This document shows positions 60,908-64,000 of a stretch of 64,000 bases of DNA, piece after piece (positions within the stretch are counted from its first letter, which is position 1; each line of letters starts with the position of its first letter). The DNA is from Bradyrhizobium sp. SRL28. Its GTDB lineage: Bacteria; Pseudomonadota; Alphaproteobacteria; Rhizobiales; Xanthobacteraceae. Made by a program: the position numbers and the translations under genes. Under the pieces are notes generated by a model, which ran no database searches, was not told the origin of the DNA, and worked only from the letters and a program-made list of their open reading frames with translations. Location: assembly GCF_018596315.1 (NCBI RefSeq), contig NZ_JAHEAG010000002.1, positions 496,001 through 560,000 of the forward strand, written 5' to 3'.

Positions 60908-61948
60908 TCACGACCGCTTCGCCTCATCCAGAAACGCTTGGACCGCCTCGAACAGCTTCAGCCGATTCCTTTCCATGATGATGGTGTGCGTTCCCTCGGC
61001 CAGCGCGACGTAGCGTTTGCCCGGCGAGTTCACCAGCAGCGGAAATAGGGTCTGTGCCATGTAAGGCGGCGTGTCGCGGTCCCATTCGGCGCCGACCAAT
61101 AATGTTGGCACCGTGATCTTGGCGGGATCGTAATAGGATTTGCCGGCGCCAAAGAATTCGGCGCTGTCCTGCACGACGCCGTTGGGAGCACGGACCGCCG
61201 GGGGATTCATCTGGGCCCCGACCGGATCGGTTGCGAATGTCGCATCCGCCCAGGCGTCGAACCAGCCGGCGGGAATGAGATTGGCTTTCTTGTCCTCCGG
61301 CACGCCGGTGTACCAGCGCTCCTTCGCCTGATCGCGATTGACCACTCTGTAAGCGCCAAGCTTGCCCGGACCTGCCTGAACCAGTGAGGCCGTTTGCCGG
61401 ATCCAGGAAGGAGCGTAGAGGACGAGACGTTCGACCTTCGAGGCGTTTTGCGTGGTGTAGGTGGCCATCAGCGTCGTGCCCCACGACCAGCCCAGAAGGT
61501 TGAGACGAGGAATGTTGCGGCGCTGCAGGATGAAATCGACGGCGGTGCCGATGTCCTTGACCGCGGTCTGGCCGGTCACGATCGGCGGATTGGCGTCGGG
61601 CTTGTCGGCCATCTCGCTGGGCCGCGTGGATTTGCCATAGCCGCGCAGATCCAGAAGCCACACATCGTAACCGCGCGCGGCGATGTATTCCATCCAGGAC
61701 ATGCCGTCGAGCTTGAGGTCAAACGCCGTCTCGGACGGGTAGGTCGCGCCGTGGACGTACAGCACGGTCTGCTCCGGCCGGAACGAGGTCATGTCCGCCG
61801 GCCGTTTGTTGCGGACGTAGATTTCGATGCCGGGATCGGCCGTCTTGACCATCATCTCTTCAGTCACCAGAGCCCTCGTCTGTGCCAGCGCGGGAATCGA
61901 AAAGAGAGTTGCGAGAAAAAAGCCTGCGGCGGTGATTGAAAGTTTCAA
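60908..61948 (-). CDS. Secreted alpha/beta-fold hydrolase
   Basis: The 346-residue protein has a signal peptide (ITAAGFFLATLFSIPALAQ, cleavage near 22). The alpha/beta-hydrolase core includes VLYVHGATYPSETAF (oxyanion region), WLLDLRGYGKSTRP, the nucleophile elbow LLGWSWGTTLMATY with the Ser, LLVGAEWDRDTPPYMA near the Asp and EGTHTIIMER with the catalytic His. It should cleave an ester or similar bond outside the cytoplasm. The start is a TTG at 61948 preceded by GGGAGG, unusual but well supported; no ATG in frame gives the signal peptide. Confidence 0.88.
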   Translation of the reverse strand: MKLSITAAGFFLATLFSIPALAQTRALVTEEMMVKTADPGIEIYVRNKRPADMTSFRPEQTVLYVHGATYPSETAFDLKLDGMSWMEYIAARGYDVWLLDLRGYGKSTRPSEMADKPDANPPIVTGQTAVKDIGTAVDFILQRRNIPRLNLLGWSWGTTLMATYTTQNASKVERLVLYAPSWIRQTASLVQAGPGKLGAYRVVNRDQAKERWYTGVPEDKKANLIPAGWFDAWADATFATDPVGAQMNPPAVRAPNGVVQDSAEFFGAGKSYYDPAKITVPTLLVGAEWDRDTPPYMAQTLFPLLVNSPGKRYVALAEGTHTIIMERNRLKLFEAVQAFLDEAKRS

Positions 61949-62062
61949 CGTAGCCTCCCTCGTGCTCTTCGTTTTTGTCGTAATCCAGCGTAACGGAAAT
62001 CACAGCGAGGAGGCAGCTAATTCTCGCATGGTCCGATGCGGCAATAAGATTGAAGCAGTTTC

Positions 62063-62155
62063 GTAGGGTGGGCAAAGGCGCGTCAGCGCCGTGCCCACCA
62101 TCTATCACCGGCCGCGCTTCCAAATGGTGGGCACGCTTCGCTTTGCCCATCCTAC
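62063..62155. repeat. GTAGGGTGGGCAAAG palindromic repeat, copy 2
   Basis: This 93-base copy of the element at 55222-55314 starts GTAGGGTGGGCAAAGGCGCG and ends TTTGCCCATCCTAC. The central part (CTATCACCGGCCGCGCTTCC) differs from copy 1 but is shared with copy 3 at 63222. Confidence 0.85.
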
Positions 62156-62316
62156 GTTCTCGCTTGGTCCGACGCGGCAATAACGTTGAAGCAGGGGGAT
62201 GAGACGCACTGGTCGGCGGCCGCGGCTATTCGGGCTTTGCCAGTTTTTCCCAGTGATTAATCTTCTTTTTACCATAAGTATTCATGATGTCGCATATACC
62301 AGCAAAGGTTCTTTTC

Positions 62317-62799
62317 ATGGCCCACCGAGAAGGAAGGCCTGCGGTTCGCAGAAGCGAAAACGTGTTGAGCTTTGTGCGTCCCCCGGTACCAACCCCCGGC
62401 GCTGACGCTCTCGACCTGGTTTATCAGGCCGCCGAAATTTTCAACGACATCGAGAATAATGCGCGAGAAATCGAAGCTCGCGCTCACGCAATGTGCAAGA
62501 GCGCAGCGGAACGTTTGAAGCTGGCTGAGCAGCGAACCGAATCTGCCGAGAATTCGTTGCGAGAAGTTATCGCTGATGCCGATCGCAAGCTCGCTGACGC
62601 CTCCAGAGCCTTGACGCAGGTTGAACTGCGCATCACAGCGGCGATAGACGAGGCGGCAGCCGCGGAAATTCGTGCGCAGGTAGCTGAGACAGAAGCGCGC
62701 GAGGCAAAACAGACCTTGGCGCTGGTTGAGGACGCTATTCGCAGGCGCTTGCTTTGCGCTGGCCCGGAAACTGCTCGCAGAATGTACGACGTAGCCTGA
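62317..62799 (+). CDS. Coiled-coil cytoplasmic protein, unknown
   Basis: The 160-residue protein begins with a polar, Arg-rich stretch and VLSFVRPPVPTPGADAL. A long helix (about 45-145) follows, rich in Ala, Glu, Arg and Leu with heptad character (AAEIFNDIENNAREIEARA, ITAAIDEAAAAEIRAQVAE), so a coiled-coil dimer is likely. The protein ends ARRMYDVA. AAAGG lies nine bases before the ATG at 62317; an upstream ATG at 62284 is in frame but has no site. There is no signal or membrane helix. I recognise no domain. The next small gene on the same strand starts 40 bases after its stop and may share its transcript. Confidence 0.65.
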   Translation: MAHREGRPAVRRSENVLSFVRPPVPTPGADALDLVYQAAEIFNDIENNAREIEARAHAMCKSAAERLKLAEQRTESAENSLREVIADADRKLADASRALTQVELRITAAIDEAAAAEIRAQVAETEAREAKQTLALVEDAIRRRLLCAGPETARRMYDVA

Positions 62800-62839
62800 T
62801 TTCGATCCGATTTATATTCAAGCGCTGACGGGATTTGTC

Positions 62840-63154
62840 ATGGCCGATATTGAAATGAAACCTGATGCAGAGAGAAGAGTTAGAGTTGACAGACGGTCCG
62901 GAGTGGACACTCGATCAGAACAGGAAAAGCGAGCGACGGGCGACCGCCGATCGCAAATTGATCGGCGGGCCAGCAGGGCAAGCCAACAGCCTTCAGACGA
63001 GCAACTTGCTCTTTTCGCAAAACGCGTCAGGCGCGCGATCAGAGATGAAGGCAGCCGTCATATTTTCGGTATTGCTTCGGGCGAGGGTGATTTCAGTGGC
63101 TATCCCGACGTCCTTCGGACGTTGGAGTGGATTGAAGGCCTTGCGAATTCTTGA
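62840..63154 (+). CDS. Small charged protein with repeated D-R-R motifs, unknown
   Basis: The 104-residue protein has an N-terminal arginine- and aspartate-rich segment with repeated R-R motifs: VDRRSGVDTRSEQEKRATGD, then RRSQIDRRAS (about residues 16-46). This kind of G-x-D-R-R repeat also precedes domains in bacterial regulators. The C-terminal half is a small folded region, LFAKRVRRAIRDEGSRHIFG to WIEGLANS. No signal peptide or membrane helix is present. It follows the coiled-coil gene by 40 bases. I recognise no named family; the arginine-rich stretch suggests binding to nucleic acid or an acidic partner, as inference only. Confidence 0.6.
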   Translation: MADIEMKPDAERRVRVDRRSGVDTRSEQEKRATGDRRSQIDRRASRASQQPSDEQLALFAKRVRRAIRDEGSRHIFGIASGEGDFSGYPDVLRTLEWIEGLANS

Positions 63155-63221
63155 TTAGCCGTTCTTAGCCGATTTCCGATAGCAATTTGTGGCCGCCATG
63201 GCATCCGAGCGCACTCAGTTC

Positions 63222-63348
63222 GTAGGGTGGGCAAAGGCGCTCTTGCGCCGTGCCCACCATCTATCACCGGCCGCGCTTCCAGATGGTGGGCACGCTTCCG
63301 CCTTCGCTCTTCGAGCTACGGCGGACAAGTCGCTTTGGCCCACCCCAC
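63222..63348. repeat. GTAGGGTGGGCAAAG palindromic repeat, copy 3, with an inserted palindrome
   Basis: This copy matches copy 2 through CTATCACCGGCCGCGCTTCC and GGTGGGCACGCTT, but then carries 33 extra bases (63298-63330) before CGCTTTGGCCCACC. Inside them, TCCGCC (63297-63302) and GGCGGA (63320-63325) bound a 29-base palindrome of the family seen at 595-620. Confidence 0.75.
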
Positions 63349-63424
63349 GATTTAGGATTTCGTTCTTTGCGAACTGATTTGCTTGTCGCGCAAGCACAAT
63401 CTCAGGCAGCAACCTGCGACATAT

Positions 63425-64000
63425 CAACCTGACGGGCAAATCACCAAAAACCTGTCCAGTCCCTCGCGCAAAAATATTTCGCTTTTCATCTGACCCAAAT
63501 CAGTGGCTCTTTCTGCGCCGTCCCGTCTCGACAAGAGGGGCGGATCGCGATCGTCACGAACGCGAGACGGGATGCGGTGGACGCGGCAGCGTCAGGCGCG
63601 AAAAGTTGTTTGCAGGGCGGTTATCCGTGAGCGAGCACAACGCGCAAGACGTACGGCGCTGATGCGTACGGCAAAACCGTGTGGTCCTGACACCCGTTGC
63701 TGGTGCCAAGCTGCCGGTGGCGAATTCGATCCAACCGGATCGAAGCGCCATCAAGCCGGCGGCGATGGAGGCAAGACGAATTCGTCTCCAGGGAGAGCAC
63801 GGCATAAGCCGTCAAACCATTGCGCAGGGAATGCCGGAGTGCTCCGGCTGTACCTGTATGCTCGTGTGCGCACTTCCTCGTGCACATTGCACACGAGACC
63901 GCGGGTGCAGCAAGCACCCGGCATTCCCTGCTCCCTCTGTTTTTGAGGGAAAGGATCTTGCAAAGCTCGGGCGCAACGCGCCGCGAGATCGCGAACGTGT
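63425..64000. repeat. Large dispersed non-coding element, hairpin-rich, cut by the right edge
   Basis: I recall this sequence (from AACCTGACGGGCAAATCACC onward) as recurring, with small changes, in intergenic regions of Bradyrhizobium and relatives. It contains many perfect stems: TCCCGTCTCG 63531-63540 with 63563-63572; TTCGATCC/GGATCGAA 63725-63744; AGACGAATTCGTCT 63774-63787; CCGGAG/CTCCGG 63834-63847; CTCGTGTGC/GCACACGAG 63861-63897; CGGGTGC/GCACCCG 63902-63920; and an outer stem GCAGGGAATGCCGG 63824-63837 with 63918-63931. Open frames across it lack start signals. It may be a structured RNA or a DNA element. Confidence 0.6.

Noticed and set aside
63503..63946. A 147-codon open frame in the right-edge element
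   Set aside because: It runs through hairpins, is rich in Arg, Cys and Pro without a fold, and lacks a start signal. I treat the region as non-coding.
1..64000. CRISPR arrays, tRNA or rRNA genes, phage or transposase genes
   Set aside because: I found no regularly spaced repeats with spacers, no cloverleaf-like sequence with a CCA-type end, and no integrase or transposase motifs. The repeats seen are palindromic intergenic elements.

Overview
The window is high-GC chromosomal DNA of a Bradyrhizobium-like alphaproteobacterium (Nitrobacteraceae/Rhizobiales). This rests on the coxMNOP-type oxidase operon, the acpXL-lpxXL very-long-chain lipid A cluster, DUF2865 and DUF2189 proteins, tandem kup genes, a PEP-CTERM protein ending in a typical bradyrhizobial anchor, and several families of dispersed palindromic repeats. 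It is mostly housekeeping chromosome with a more accessory middle section (about 31-52 kb). I see no tRNA, rRNA, CRISPR array, integrase or intact insertion sequence.

Left part (0-31 kb): a truncated alpha/beta hydrolase; a class II DAHP synthase, dgkA and nadE row; a secreted PEP-CTERM protein with an AT-rich upstream region holding a 16-bp direct repeat; a five-gene cytochrome oxidase operon on the minus strand (coxM-N-O-P plus subunit IV); DUF2189 and DUF2865 genes; a tightly coupled cysS / 37-residue membrane peptide / GNAT / cimA operon preceded by two long perfect inverted repeats; a LOG-type phosphoribohydrolase; an Atm1-like ABC exporter; psd-pssA for phosphatidylethanolamine synthesis; an RraA-like protein; a Bug-type binding protein; a MotA/MotB pair; and two tandem kup potassium transporters.

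Middle part (31-52 kb): a Tat-exported metallo-beta-lactamase-fold protein overlapping a SCO protein. Facing them is a minus-strand block resembling xoxF-xoxG-xoxJ: a PQQ dehydrogenase with the lanthanide-type Asp-x-Asp motif but no vicinal cysteine pair, a cytochrome c, and a MxaJ-like binding protein, followed by a GH13 protein. A second carbohydrate unit has a 63-residue protein, an alpha-glucosidase and a GT4 glycosyltransferase. Then come a 1106-residue zinc-ribbon/cyclase/ATPase/TPR-like regulator, a vanadium-haloperoxidase-like protein lacking one catalytic His and paired with a CxxCH protein, a secreted C13 (caspase-like) peptidase, a tiny acidic protein and a serine hydrolase.

Right part (52-64 kb): GNAT, rhodanese, aminotransferase and PotF-like genes; a repeat-rich gap holding another 37-residue membrane peptide; the five-gene acpXL-fabZXL-fabF2XL-fabF1XL-lpxXL operon; a GyrI-like protein and a secreted alpha/beta hydrolase; two small unknown genes; and, at the right edge, a long hairpin-rich non-coding element that I recall as a recurrent bradyrhizobial repeat.
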